Positions 1 to 5,267 of a stretch of DNA of 5,267 nucleotides are shown here, one piece after another (positions within the stretch are counted from its first letter, which is position 1; every line of letters begins with the position of its first letter). The position numbers were made by a program, and so were the translations under genes. The stretch comes from an uncultured Novosphingobium sp. Its GTDB lineage: Bacteria; Pseudomonadota; Alphaproteobacteria; Sphingomonadales; Sphingomonadaceae. The notes below the pieces were generated by a model. It was not told the origin of the DNA. It saw nothing but the letters and a program-made list of their open reading frames with translations, and ran no database searches. The DNA lies in NCBI GenBank assembly GCA_938005655.1, contig CALLNA010000198.1:1-5267 (forward strand). The letters are read 5' to 3'.

Positions 1-259
1 GGACCAGCTTCAGCAGGTCGGCCGTGCTGCGCGGCCCAAGCCGTTCGATCTGCTGATCGGAGATCGTGCTGATCGAGAAGCCGGCGTCGAGCCGGTTGAG
101 GCCGTCGCGCCGGACCGTGCCTGTGACAACGATGTCATTTGCGGACGCAGAATCGGCGTCGGCGTCGGGCGCCGGATTTTCCTGGGCGTGCGCGGCCATG
201 GCGAAGGACAGCGCGAAGGCGGAAACGGCAAGGCGGGCAATGTGATCGAACAGTCTCAT
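1..259 (-). CDS. TonB-dependent outer-membrane receptor, N-terminal part (runs off left edge)
   Basis: Only the first 86 residues are inside the window; the frame is open to the left edge. The start is the ATG whose first base is 259, with a good purine-rich ribosome site just before it. Residues 1-25 are a classic signal peptide: a positive N-terminus (MRLFDHIAR), a hydrophobic core, and an AHA/QE cleavage site after residue 25. A short acidic linker leads to DIVVTG at 42-47, the TonB box usual in sphingomonad and Caulobacter receptors. The start of the plug domain follows (SISTISDQQIERLG, then STADLLKLV at 78-86). Proteins of this family import ligands across the outer membrane using TonB-ExbBD energy. 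The gene begins 37 bp after the permease stop on the same strand, so co-transcription is likely and a sugar, perhaps trehalose, is the probable ligand. The ligand is inferred from neighbours; the family call is firm. Confidence 0.93.
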   Translation of the reverse strand, partial: MRLFDHIARLAVSAFALSFAMAAHAQENPAPDADADSASANDIVVTGTVRRDGLNRLDAGFSISTISDQQIERLGPRSTADLLKLV

Positions 260-265
260 GAAGGC

Positions 266-273
266 TTCCCCCT
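266..273 (-). promoter_or_regulatory. Ribosome binding site of the TonB-dependent receptor
   Basis: On the minus strand the sequence AGGGGGAA ends 6 bases before the receptor ATG. It supports the chosen start at 259. The 37-bp gap to the upstream permease stop has no convincing promoter or operator of its own, which favours translation from a shared message. Confidence 0.7.
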
Positions 274-296
274 GATGGATGATGTAAATCTCTACT

Positions 297-1595
297 TTAT
301 CGATTGACAATAGGCGATGCGGGCAAATCTTTCGAGGCTGACAGCACAGCTTTGCGCAGCAGCCGATCGAGCAGCGCGACCAGCAGCCCCAGCAGCAGCG
401 CCGGCACGACGATCAGCCGGAAGGCCGCGATGCCCCCGAACGCCGCGAAGACGCGGCCCGTGATGAACGATCCGGTCGTCCCGCCAAGCGCGGAGAAGCC
501 GATGATGAGGCCGGTCATCGCGGCGTGCTGCGCGCGGGGCAGGGCGGACAGGATCGCCGAGACGATCGTCGGATAGATCGGCGCCAGGAACAGCCCGATC
601 AGCGGCATGGCATAGCCGTACCAGGGCAGCGCTGCCCAGCTTTCCGTGCGCGCCGCGCCGTGGTCGCGGGCGAGCGGCACCACGACCAGCACGACGAGGA
701 CGATTCCCGCGATGCATAGGCCGAGCAGGCGCGGCCACCCGAAGCGGGTGATCAGCGCCGCCGCCGCCAGGCGGCCGAAGGCGAGGGCGGCGGCGTAGAT
801 GCTCGCGCCCTGGACGCTCATCGGCGCGGAGAGGCCGAGCACCTCGGCGTTGAAGGTCGGCAGCCAGCTTCCCACGCCCTGCTCGACGAGGACATAGAGG
901 AAGGCGGCGCCCGCGAAGAACAGGACCGGGGGCAGGGCGATCAGCCGGCCCATGGCGCGCCAGCTTGCCGTCTCGGGCCCCTGCGCGCCGCGCTCGTCGA
1001 GCCGCGCCGCGAGCAGCAGCGCGACGATCCCCGCCGACAGCGCGGCCAGCAGCCAATAGACGCGCAGCCAGACGGGATCGCCGGGGTGCGCCGGGTCGAT
1101 GAACAGGCCGAACAGCCAATAGCCCGACAGGACGCCGAGCATGAAGCCGCCCTCGATCCGGTTGGTCAGGGCGGCATGGGCGGCGGGGCTGTCGGTCAGC
1201 AGGCCGATGACCGTGTAGGTCGCTGTCTTGACCAGGGCGAAGGCCACGCCCGTCGCCAGGAACAGCAGCCGGGCCATGGCGAAGCCCGGCAGCAGCGCCA
1301 TGGCGACGCAGGCCAGGGCGACGATCGCCTGGCCGGCGATCAGGGCGCGGCGCAGGCCGAAGCGGGGAAGGTAGGCGGCGACCGCCAGGGACACGATCGC
1401 GATCGGCAGGTCCTTGAACGCCTCCAGCGTCGCCGCCTGCGCCTTGTCCACGCCGAAGCCGTTCACCGCTTGCAGGATCACCGTGCCGACGCTGTTCAGC
1501 AGCACGGCGAACTGGGCGTAGGAAAGCGCCAGCGCCGCCACCAGCAGCAGGCGGGAAGCACCCTGGCCTTCCAGCGATGATCCGGGCCCTGGCAT
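297..1595 (-). CDS. Major facilitator superfamily sugar permease (FucP-like), 432 aa
   Basis: An inner-membrane secondary transporter, probably a proton-coupled sugar importer. About 12 hydrophobic helices can be placed, roughly at residues 15-35, 60-78, 82-102, 107-130, 148-167, 176-197, 218-240, 258-283, 287-308, 325-350, 360-388 and 390-415, with a hydrophilic central loop (198-217), the normal 6+6 layout. RFGLRRAL (78-85) is a weak version of the loop 2-3 motif. LYVLVEQGVGSWLPTF (233-248) and APIYPTIVSAIL (338-349) resemble the matching helices 7 and 10 of the fucose:H+ symporter type. The frame extends to an ATG at 1646, but that start has no ribosome site and lies inside a dyad; the ATG at 1595 has AGGGAG five bases upstream and was chosen. 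The gene sits between lacI (97 bp upstream) and the receptor (37 bp downstream), so a role in moving trehalose or a related glucoside is inferred from context. Confidence 0.88.
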   Translation of the reverse strand: MPGPGSSLEGQGASRLLLVAALALSYAQFAVLLNSVGTVILQAVNGFGVDKAQAATLEAFKDLPIAIVSLAVAAYLPRFGLRRALIAGQAIVALACVAMALLPGFAMARLLFLATGVAFALVKTATYTVIGLLTDSPAAHAALTNRIEGGFMLGVLSGYWLFGLFIDPAHPGDPVWLRVYWLLAALSAGIVALLLAARLDERGAQGPETASWRAMGRLIALPPVLFFAGAAFLYVLVEQGVGSWLPTFNAEVLGLSAPMSVQGASIYAAALAFGRLAAAALITRFGWPRLLGLCIAGIVLVVLVVVPLARDHGAARTESWAALPWYGYAMPLIGLFLAPIYPTIVSAILSALPRAQHAAMTGLIIGFSALGGTTGSFITGRVFAAFGGIAAFRLIVVPALLLGLLVALLDRLLRKAVLSASKDLPASPIVNR

Positions 1596-1600
1596 GGCCG

Positions 1601-1606
1601 CTCCCT
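1601..1606 (-). promoter_or_regulatory. Ribosome binding site deciding the permease start
   Basis: AGGGAG on the minus strand lies 5 bases before the ATG at 1595. The alternative in-frame ATG at 1646 has no comparable sequence upstream (it follows TGTACCGCGTCG), so the shorter 432-residue product is preferred over 449. Confidence 0.7.
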
Positions 1607-1621
1607 GCAATTCTATCTTGT

Positions 1622-1630
1622 TCGATACCA
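1622..1630 (-). promoter_or_regulatory. Possible operator half-site
   Basis: The minus strand reads TGGTATCGA, which matches the left half and centre of the main operator (TGGCATCGA) at 8 of 9 bases. The other half is not conserved. Its CG centre is 50 bp from that of the main operator. It may be a weak auxiliary site or chance similarity. Confidence 0.25.
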
Positions 1631-1631
1631 C

Positions 1632-1663
1632 TTTAGCGCCACGCATCGACGCGGTACACTAAA
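1632..1663. promoter_or_regulatory. Imperfect 32-bp dyad in the permease upstream region
   Basis: The arms begin TTTAG (1632-1636) and end CTAAA (1659-1663). The core is CGCATC/GACGCG (1642-1653), with 5 of 6 base pairs symmetric. Both share the same centre between 1647 and 1648, and 11 of 16 positions are symmetric overall. It lies between the LacI-type operator and the permease start, which suggests a protein-binding site. Which protein binds is unknown: a second site for the local repressor or another regulator are both possible. Confidence 0.4.
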
Positions 1664-1664
1664 A

Positions 1665-1682
1665 AATGATATCGATGCCATT
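1665..1682. promoter_or_regulatory. LacI/GalR-family operator upstream of the permease-receptor genes
   Basis: AATGATATCGATGCCATT is an 18-bp palindrome with a central CG and 7 of 9 positions symmetric. Its inner 14 bases (1667-1680) fit the general LacI/GalR operator pattern TGNNANCGNTNNCA at every fixed position. It lies 10 bp past the lacI stop and about 70 bp before the permease ATG, in the only sizeable gap of the minus-strand gene row. It is therefore the natural binding site for the adjacent repressor, controlling permease and receptor. No confident sigma-70 promoter could be placed around it; an A/T-rich run (1661-1666) adjoins it. Confidence 0.65.
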
Positions 1683-1692
1683 CGTCTTGCGG

Positions 1693-2700
1693 CTAGGTAT
1701 CGCGCAGCACCAGTCGAGTCGGGAGCGAGGAGGGTTCGGGGTGTTGACCGGCGATCAGTTCCAGCAATGCACGGGCCAGCAGCTTGCCGCCCCCGGCCCA
1801 GTCCTGGCTTATGCTGGTGAGGCCGAATGCCGCCGCCGCGGGGCTGTCGTCGTAGCCGACGATGGCGATGTCGCGCTCCGCGCGCGCCGCCGCGCGCTTG
1901 GCGCCCGCGGCCATCAGGTCGCTCCCGGCGAAGATCGCGTCGACCTTGGGGTCGCGGCCGAGCAGCGCCTCGACCGCCACTTCGGCCGCCGCCGCGGTCA
2001 GCTCGCAATGCAGCTCGATGGCCGGCGCCAGGCCGTGGTCGGCAAGGACCGCCTGGCATCCGTCGCAGCGCGCGCGCATCTCCGCGTGGCGCGTGTCGCC
2101 GAGGAAGGCGACGCGCTTGCGCCCGCGTTCGATCAGGTGCCGCGCGGCCTGGGCGCCGCCCTGGCGGTTGTCGCTGCCGATCACGACGACGCCGGAGGCG
2201 CGGTCGATCCCGTCGCCGTCGTCGCCCCAGACGACCAGCGGCAGGCCGAGCAGCGCATATTCGCGGACCGTGTGGTGGTCGGGTCCCTGGCCGAGCAGGA
2301 TGATCCCGCTGGTGTCCGAGGCCTCGTCGCGCAGCGCCGGATCGCTGGTGGTGACGACCGCGGCGTAGCCGGCCGTCGCCAGCGCCTCGACCGCGCCGCC
2401 GAGCAGGACCAGCGGATAGGGATCGGACATCGGCCGCGCCTCGTCCGGGGCGAGGTCCACGACGATCGCCACGCGGCGGCGGTTGCGCAGCCGCAGGTCG
2501 CGCGCGGCCAGGTTGATGCGATAGCCGGCCTCGCGCGCGGCGGCCTCGATCCGCTCGCGCACGTCGGGACGGACCTTGGGGCTCTTGCGCAGGGCGCGCG
2601 AGACGGTGATCTTCGAAACCCCGCAGATGCGGGCGATGTCTTCGAGAGTCACCCGGCGGGCAGCAGGCGCGGCTTCAAGATTCTGACGCGGTTCGGCCAT
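1693..2700 (-). CDS. LacI/GalR-family transcriptional repressor, 335 aa
   Basis: A sugar-responsive DNA-binding regulator of normal family length. The N-terminal helix-turn-helix is at residues 17-42 (VTLEDIARICGVSKITVSRALR), with the family's TVSRAL recognition helix. The hinge region follows (GYRINLAARDLR, 59-70). A periplasmic-binding-protein-like effector domain runs from about 77 to 332, including VGYDDSPAAAAFGLTSISQD near the end. The recognition helix carries Lys30-Ile31, recalling the Lys-Met pair I remember for E. coli GntR/IdnR, whose operators are also ATG...CAT-like; this is suggestive only. The frame is open further upstream, but that part is Arg/Pro-rich shadow sequence, so the ATG at 2700 directly before the DNA-binding domain was chosen. 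No ribosome site precedes it. It probably represses the permease-receptor genes through the operator at 1665-1682. The inducer, perhaps trehalose or glucose, is inferred from the trehalase next door. Confidence 0.92.
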   Translation of the reverse strand: MAEPRQNLEAAPAARRVTLEDIARICGVSKITVSRALRKSPKVRPDVRERIEAAAREAGYRINLAARDLRLRNRRRVAIVVDLAPDEARPMSDPYPLVLLGGAVEALATAGYAAVVTTSDPALRDEASDTSGIILLGQGPDHHTVREYALLGLPLVVWGDDGDGIDRASGVVVIGSDNRQGGAQAARHLIERGRKRVAFLGDTRHAEMRARCDGCQAVLADHGLAPAIELHCELTAAAAEVAVEALLGRDPKVDAIFAGSDLMAAGAKRAAARAERDIAIVGYDDSPAAAAFGLTSISQDWAGGGKLLARALLELIAGQHPEPSSLPTRLVLRDT

Positions 2701-2710
2701 GGGGGCGAGG
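2701..2710 (+). promoter_or_regulatory. Ribosome binding site of the trehalase
   Basis: GGGGGCGAGG ends 4 bases before the GTG at 2715. This is somewhat close but acceptable, and it supports GTG as the start; a TTG at 2721 (codon 3) with wider spacing cannot be excluded. These bases also make up most of the 14-bp gap between the lacI and trehalase start codons. Confidence 0.5.
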
Positions 2711-2736
2711 CATAGTGAAGTTGGCGTCAACAACAA
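2709..2736 (-). promoter_or_regulatory. Possible lacI promoter giving a leaderless message
   Basis: The minus strand has TTGTTG (2736-2731), a 16-base spacer, and TATGCC (2714-2709), a weak match to -35 and -10 boxes. The expected transcription start would fall at or just before the lacI ATG (2700), only 8 bases past the -10 box. That would explain why lacI has no ribosome site. The boxes lie over the first codons of the trehalase. Visual match only. Confidence 0.25.
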
Positions 2737-4190
2737 GCACGAACGGCGGACGGCCCGTTCCGCCGGCGCAGCTCTACGGCGCCCTGTTCGCCGCGGTGCA
2801 GGAGGCGGGCCTGTTCGCCGACAGCAAGACCTTCGCGGACGCCGTGCCCCTGCGCGATCCCGCCGCGATCGTTGCGGCCTATGCGCGGGAGGCGCCCGGC
2901 GATGCGGAGGCGCTGCGGCACTTCGTGGCCGCCAACTTCGCCCTGCCGGAGGAGCCCGCAACAGCCGCCCGGCCCGGCGCGCCCGCGACGACGCTGGCCG
3001 AGGAAATCGCCGCGCGCTGGTCGCGGCTGGAGCGTGGCCCGGTCGCGGCGAGCGGCTCCGCGCTCGCCGTGTCGCAGCGCCATGTCGTGCCCGGCGGGCG
3101 GTTCCGCGAGCTCTATTACTGGGACAGCTACTTCACCATGCTCGGCCTTGCGCGGGATAGCCGGCAGGACCTGGTCGAGGAGATGGTCGATCTCTTCGCC
3201 GGGCTGATCGAGCAGTTCGGCCACGTTCCCAACGGCACCCGCACCTATTACCTGTCGCGGTCGCAGCCGCCGGTGTTCTACCTGATGGTCGGGCTGTCGC
3301 AGCGGCAGGGTGATCCGCGGCTGATCGCGGCGATGCGCCGCGAACATGCCTATTGGATGACGGGCGGACGCGTCGTGCGGATGCCCGACGATTCCCTGCT
3401 CAACCGTTTCTGGGACGATCGTGACGGCCCGCGCGACGAAAGCTGGGCGGAGGACGTCGCCACCGCCCGCCTGGCCCCCCGTCCCGCGAACGCGGTCTGG
3501 CGCGATATCCGCGCGGGCGCGGAGAGCGGCTGGGACTTCAGCTCGCGCTGGCTGGCCGACGCCGGGGACATCGCGACGATCCGGACGACGCGCGTGGTCC
3601 CCTGCTGCCTCAACGCGCTGCTGCACGGCCTCGAAAGCGCGCTGGCCGAGGCCGGGCAGGCCAACATGGCGCTCGCCGCCGAACGCCGCCGCGCCGCCAT
3701 GGCGCGCTATTGCTGGAACGGAGCGGAGGGCTTCTACGCCGACTGGTTGATCGACGCGGGCATGGTTTCCGCCAGCCCGACCGCCGCGATGCTCTATCCG
3801 CTGTTCACGGGCTGCGCCGGGGAACTGCGTGCCCGCCGCACGATCGCGGCCGCTCGCCGCGACCTGCTGGCGCCCGGCGGGCTGCGGACGACACGGGTGG
3901 CGAGCGGGCAGCAATGGGACGCCCCCAACGGCTGGGCGCCCTTGCAATGGATCGCCTGCGAGGCCCTGGAGCGGCATGGCGAGCCGGCGCTGGCGGCCGA
4001 GATCGCGCGGCGCTGGACGGCGACCGTCACCCGCGAGTTTGCCGCGAGCGGGCGCCTGCTGGAGAAGTACGACGTGGAAAGCGGCGGCGGCGGCGGCGGC
4101 GGCGAATACGGCGTGCAGGAAGGCTTCGGCTGGACCAACGGGGTAACGCGCGCGCTTATGGCGCGGTATGGACAGGAGTTGGAAGCGTAG
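2715..4190 (+). CDS. Trehalase, glycoside hydrolase family 37, probably cytoplasmic, 491 aa
   Basis: Hydrolyses alpha,alpha-trehalose to two glucoses by an inverting mechanism. Both family signatures are present: PGGRFRELYYWDSY (126-139) and QWDAPNGWAP (400-409). The glycine-rich lid and following motif are also there: seven glycines (457-463), then EYGVQEGFGWTNG (464-476). By family alignment Asp274 in SGWDFSSRW should be the general acid and Glu450 in LLEKYD the general base. The N-terminal LFADSKTFADAVP (33-45) matches the usual family opening (LFxDxKTFxDAxP), so the enzyme is complete. Residues 1-20 have no hydrophobic stretch, so unlike E. coli TreA no secretion signal is seen. It thus resembles a cytoplasmic enzyme such as TreF, which suits import of intact sugar by the neighbouring permease. 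The start is GTG at 2715, behind GGGGGCGAGG and 14 bp from the divergent lacI start. No operator like that at 1665-1682 was seen near it, so its regulation is open. The symbol is left blank because treA and treF cannot be separated by orthology here. Confidence 0.95.
   Translation: MKLASTTSTNGGRPVPPAQLYGALFAAVQEAGLFADSKTFADAVPLRDPAAIVAAYAREAPGDAEALRHFVAANFALPEEPATAARPGAPATTLAEEIAARWSRLERGPVAASGSALAVSQRHVVPGGRFRELYYWDSYFTMLGLARDSRQDLVEEMVDLFAGLIEQFGHVPNGTRTYYLSRSQPPVFYLMVGLSQRQGDPRLIAAMRREHAYWMTGGRVVRMPDDSLLNRFWDDRDGPRDESWAEDVATARLAPRPANAVWRDIRAGAESGWDFSSRWLADAGDIATIRTTRVVPCCLNALLHGLESALAEAGQANMALAAERRRAAMARYCWNGAEGFYADWLIDAGMVSASPTAAMLYPLFTGCAGELRARRTIAAARRDLLAPGGLRTTRVASGQQWDAPNGWAPLQWIACEALERHGEPALAAEIARRWTATVTREFAASGRLLEKYDVESGGGGGGGEYGVQEGFGWTNGVTRALMARYGQELEA
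4083..4103 (+). repeat. (GGC)7 trinucleotide repeat in the trehalase lid
   Basis: Seven identical GGC codons encode Gly457-463, the flexible glycine-rich loop that closes over the trehalase active site. A glycine run here is normal for GH37, but complete codon uniformity makes a simple-sequence tract that could gain or lose codons in frame by slippage. Confidence 0.85.
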
Positions 4191-4193
4191 CCG

Positions 4194-4211
4194 TGCGCGA
4201 CTAGCCGCGCA
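4194..4211. terminator. Hairpin just after the trehalase stop
   Basis: TGCGCG (4194-4199) and CGCGCA (4206-4211) form a perfect 6-bp stem with a 6-base loop, starting 3 bases after the stop codon. No T-run follows, so it is at best a weak terminator or an mRNA 3'-end stabiliser. Confidence 0.35.
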
Positions 4212-4218
4212 GGCTTGG

Positions 4219-4245
4219 CGAGCCCGGCGAGGAGTTCGGGGCTCG
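4219..4245. terminator. Second hairpin in the convergent gap
   Basis: CGAGCCC (4219-4225) pairs with GGGCTCG (4239-4245), a perfect 7-bp stem with a 13-base loop. It lies between two converging genes and could work from either strand. It lacks a T-run on both sides. A further CCCCC/GGGGG pairing at 4256-4275 is weaker. The gap holds no other recognisable feature. Confidence 0.35.
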
Positions 4246-4280
4246 TGGCCTGATTCCCCCGCCAACCTGAGGGGGCGAGG

Positions 4281-5267
4281 CTAGAGCCCTTCCCCGCCGA
4301 CCCAGTGCGCGTCGGCAAGGAAGCGGGCGAGGTTCCACACCTGGCGGCGGATGTCGGGGACGGCGACGATCTCCCAGGCTTCGCCTTTGGTGATCGGGCC
4401 GACGGCGAACAGGTGGTCGTGGGCCTCGCCGGTCGCGCCGCGAACCCGGCCGAGATGATCGACGTCGATGCCCAGGCGGTGGGCGTCGGACCGGATCAGG
4501 CCGGTGTCGAGCAAGTCCGCGACGAGGGCGTCGGGCACGCGCCGCAGGTCGCCGTCGGGGCCGGTGCAGTTGATCGCGCGGTCGACTTGCATGTGTTCGA
4601 GCCCGTCGCCGCCCCGCGGGCGGAAGGCGATGCGCGCGCCGCCGTCATGCGGGGCGGCCGCGACCAGCTCCCCGGCGGCGAAGCGGAGCCGGCCGGCGGC
4701 TTCGAGCTCGGCGATCCGGCGGTCGACCGCAGGGGCGAAGCGGTGGCGGTGGACGTCCCAATAGGGTCGGGCATGGCGCAGGAAGCGGTCCTGCTCGGCC
4801 GGCGAATGGGTTCGCCAGAGGTCCTGCACGTGCGGGCGCAGCTCGTCGACCGCGGCGCGCCAGCCGATCTCGGTGGCGCGGCGGCGGATCGCGCGGAGCA
4901 GGTGCGAGCCTTTCGCCTGGGGACGGCTCACCGCGCCGACTGCGGGGCCGGTCTCGGTATGGGCGCGGGGCCGCAGGCCGCGGCGCGAGAGCGCGGTGAT
5001 GCTGCCCGCGAAGCCGGCCTGGTCGAGTGAGAGCGCCATGTCCACCGCGGTCAGGCCGGTGCCGACGAGCAGCACCCGTTTGGCGGCGGCGAGGCTTGCG
5101 ATTGCGCCCGGGCTCCATGGGTCGGGAACCGCGAGGCCGGCGGGGAGGCCGGCGAGGGCCGGCACCGGGGTCAGCGCCGGGCTGACGGAGACGAGGCCAT
5201 CGTAGATGTGCTCGATCACGTGCCAGGCGGCGGTGAGGGAGGTCTTGTGCGGATCGAGCTCGGCGGG
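4281..5267 (-). CDS. COG4529-type FAD/NAD(P)-binding protein, C-terminal part, fused in frame to a foreign N-terminus (runs off right edge)
   Basis: In all, 328 codons are inside the window and the frame is open to the right edge; a GTG at 5219 is an internal codon rather than a credible start. From about 5150 down to the stop the product matches COG4529 (YdhS-like, uncharacterised NAD(P)/FAD-binding proteins): VPDPWSPG, the second dinucleotide-binding motif VLLVGTGLTAVDMALSL (5075-5025), then LSRRGLRPRAHT, NCTGPDGDLRR, and the C-terminal FAVGPITKGEAWEIVAVPDIR (from 4409). Full-length relatives are roughly 450-550 residues, with an N-terminal GxGxxG FAD domain ending in a VLATGN-like strand just before the DPW motif. 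Here that region is replaced by sequence resembling an ABC transporter binding protein. Without the FAD domain, normal redox activity is doubtful. The reaction of this family is unknown to me. The gene converges on the trehalase and shows no functional link with it. Confidence 0.8.
   Translation of the reverse strand, partial: PAELDPHKTSLTAAWHVIEHIYDGLVSVSPALTPVPALAGLPAGLAVPDPWSPGAIASLAAAKRVLLVGTGLTAVDMALSLDQAGFAGSITALSRRGLRPRAHTETGPAVGAVSRPQAKGSHLLRAIRRRATEIGWRAAVDELRPHVQDLWRTHSPAEQDRFLRHARPYWDVHRHRFAPAVDRRIAELEAAGRLRFAAGELVAAAPHDGGARIAFRPRGGDGLEHMQVDRAINCTGPDGDLRRVPDALVADLLDTGLIRSDAHRLGIDVDHLGRVRGATGEAHDHLFAVGPITKGEAWEIVAVPDIRRQVWNLARFLADAHWVGGEGL
5133..5163. repeat. Short direct repeats at the fusion point
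   Basis: GAGGCCGGCG occurs at 5133-5142 and again at 5145-5154, a 12-bp period. A degenerate third copy, GAGGGCCGGC, starts at 5154. In protein this gives the repetitive AGLPAGLA. The cluster lies where the reading frame changes from one protein family to another, which would suit a short-homology deletion, although GC-rich coding DNA often contains such repeats. Confidence 0.6.
5151..5267 (-). other. Family-5 ABC transporter substrate-binding protein fragment (N-terminal part of the chimeric frame)
   Basis: The 39 codons from the right edge inward begin PAELDPHKTSLTAAWHV, continue IEHIYDGLVSVSPALTP and end in VPALA. This follows the conserved opening of mature SBP_bac_5 proteins (peptide, nickel and related ABC importers): LDPHxx..., a helix ending in IYxGLV, then a short loop and PxPALA, normally followed by ESW. 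Here ESW is replaced by GLPAGLAVPDPW, which belongs to the COG4529 family. A signal peptide would be expected further upstream, outside the window. The resemblance is strong over the whole stretch but short, so the call rests on recalled family patterns. Confidence 0.7.

Noticed and set aside
1610..1615. TAGAAT on the minus strand as the -10 box of the permease
   Set aside because: It matches the consensus at 5 of 6 positions, but the transcript would start inside the ribosome site and no -35 box is found at the right distance.
1661..1682. A rho-independent terminator for lacI (palindrome followed by T6 on the minus strand)
   Set aside because: The stem would be A/T-rich with internal mismatches and almost no loop. 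The exact fit to the LacI operator pattern explains the palindrome better.
2055..2067. A CxxC pair (Cys212, Cys215) in the LacI protein as a metal or redox site
   Set aside because: It falls in the ordinary effector-domain helix where LacI proteins vary, and no supporting ligand residues are evident. Most likely incidental.
1666..2715. A 349-codon plus-strand frame opposite lacI
   Set aside because: Low-complexity Arg/Ala/Gly/Asp composition with no motif; it is a shadow of the lacI codon bias.
2701..2961. An N-terminal extension of the LacI protein to about 422 residues
   Set aside because: The extra residues are Arg/Pro/Ala-rich, overlap the trehalase start on the other strand, and would put about 100 residues before a helix-turn-helix that is normally at the N-terminus.
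2727..4265. A 512-codon open frame on the minus strand, longer than the trehalase it overlaps
   Set aside because: It is the complement of a gene with both trehalase signatures. The product is rich in Arg, Gly, Pro and Ala with a poly-Ala run from the GGC tract and has no recognisable domain. Long antisense frames are normal in DNA this GC-rich.
4305..5030. A 241-codon plus-strand frame opposite the COG4529-type gene
   Set aside because: Shadow frame. The minus strand carries clear family motifs, the plus strand none.

Overview
The window is GC-rich throughout. Its coding style and gene content (a TonB-dependent receptor with a DIVVTG TonB box beside a LacI regulator, a major facilitator sugar permease and a GH37 trehalase) fit an alphaproteobacterium, most likely a sphingomonad. 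This is inferred from gene content and protein style only, since no rRNA or other phylogenetic marker is present.

Layout. Positions 1-259 (minus) hold the first 86 residues of a TonB-dependent outer-membrane receptor, with signal peptide and TonB box; it runs off the left edge. Positions 297-1595 (minus) encode a 12-helix major facilitator permease of FucP-like appearance. A 97-bp gap (1596-1692) carries the clearest regulatory DNA: an 18-bp LacI-type operator palindrome at 1665-1682, a second larger dyad centred 26 bp away, and a related half-site. Positions 1693-2700 (minus) encode a 335-residue LacI/GalR-family repressor. Its start codon lies only 14 bp from that of a divergent trehalase of 491 residues (2715-4190, plus). 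A 90-bp convergent gap with two small hairpins separates the trehalase from a minus-strand reading frame (4281 to beyond the right edge).

How it fits together. The left four genes make a coherent trehalose (or related glucoside) uptake and breakdown module: the receptor would move the sugar across the outer membrane, the permease across the inner membrane, and a trehalase without signal peptide would split it to two glucoses in the cytoplasm, with the LacI protein as local repressor. The substrate follows mainly from the trehalase; the specificity of receptor, permease and repressor cannot be read from sequence.

Most unusual item. The right-edge frame looks chimeric. Its downstream part is the C-terminal two thirds of a COG4529-type FAD/NAD(P)-binding protein, but where that family's FAD-binding N-terminus should be, the frame instead reads as the start of the mature part of a family-5 (peptide/nickel-type) ABC transporter substrate-binding protein. 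The switch falls in a cluster of short GAGGCCGGCG direct repeats near 5133-5163. It is either a deletion fusion or an assembly artefact.
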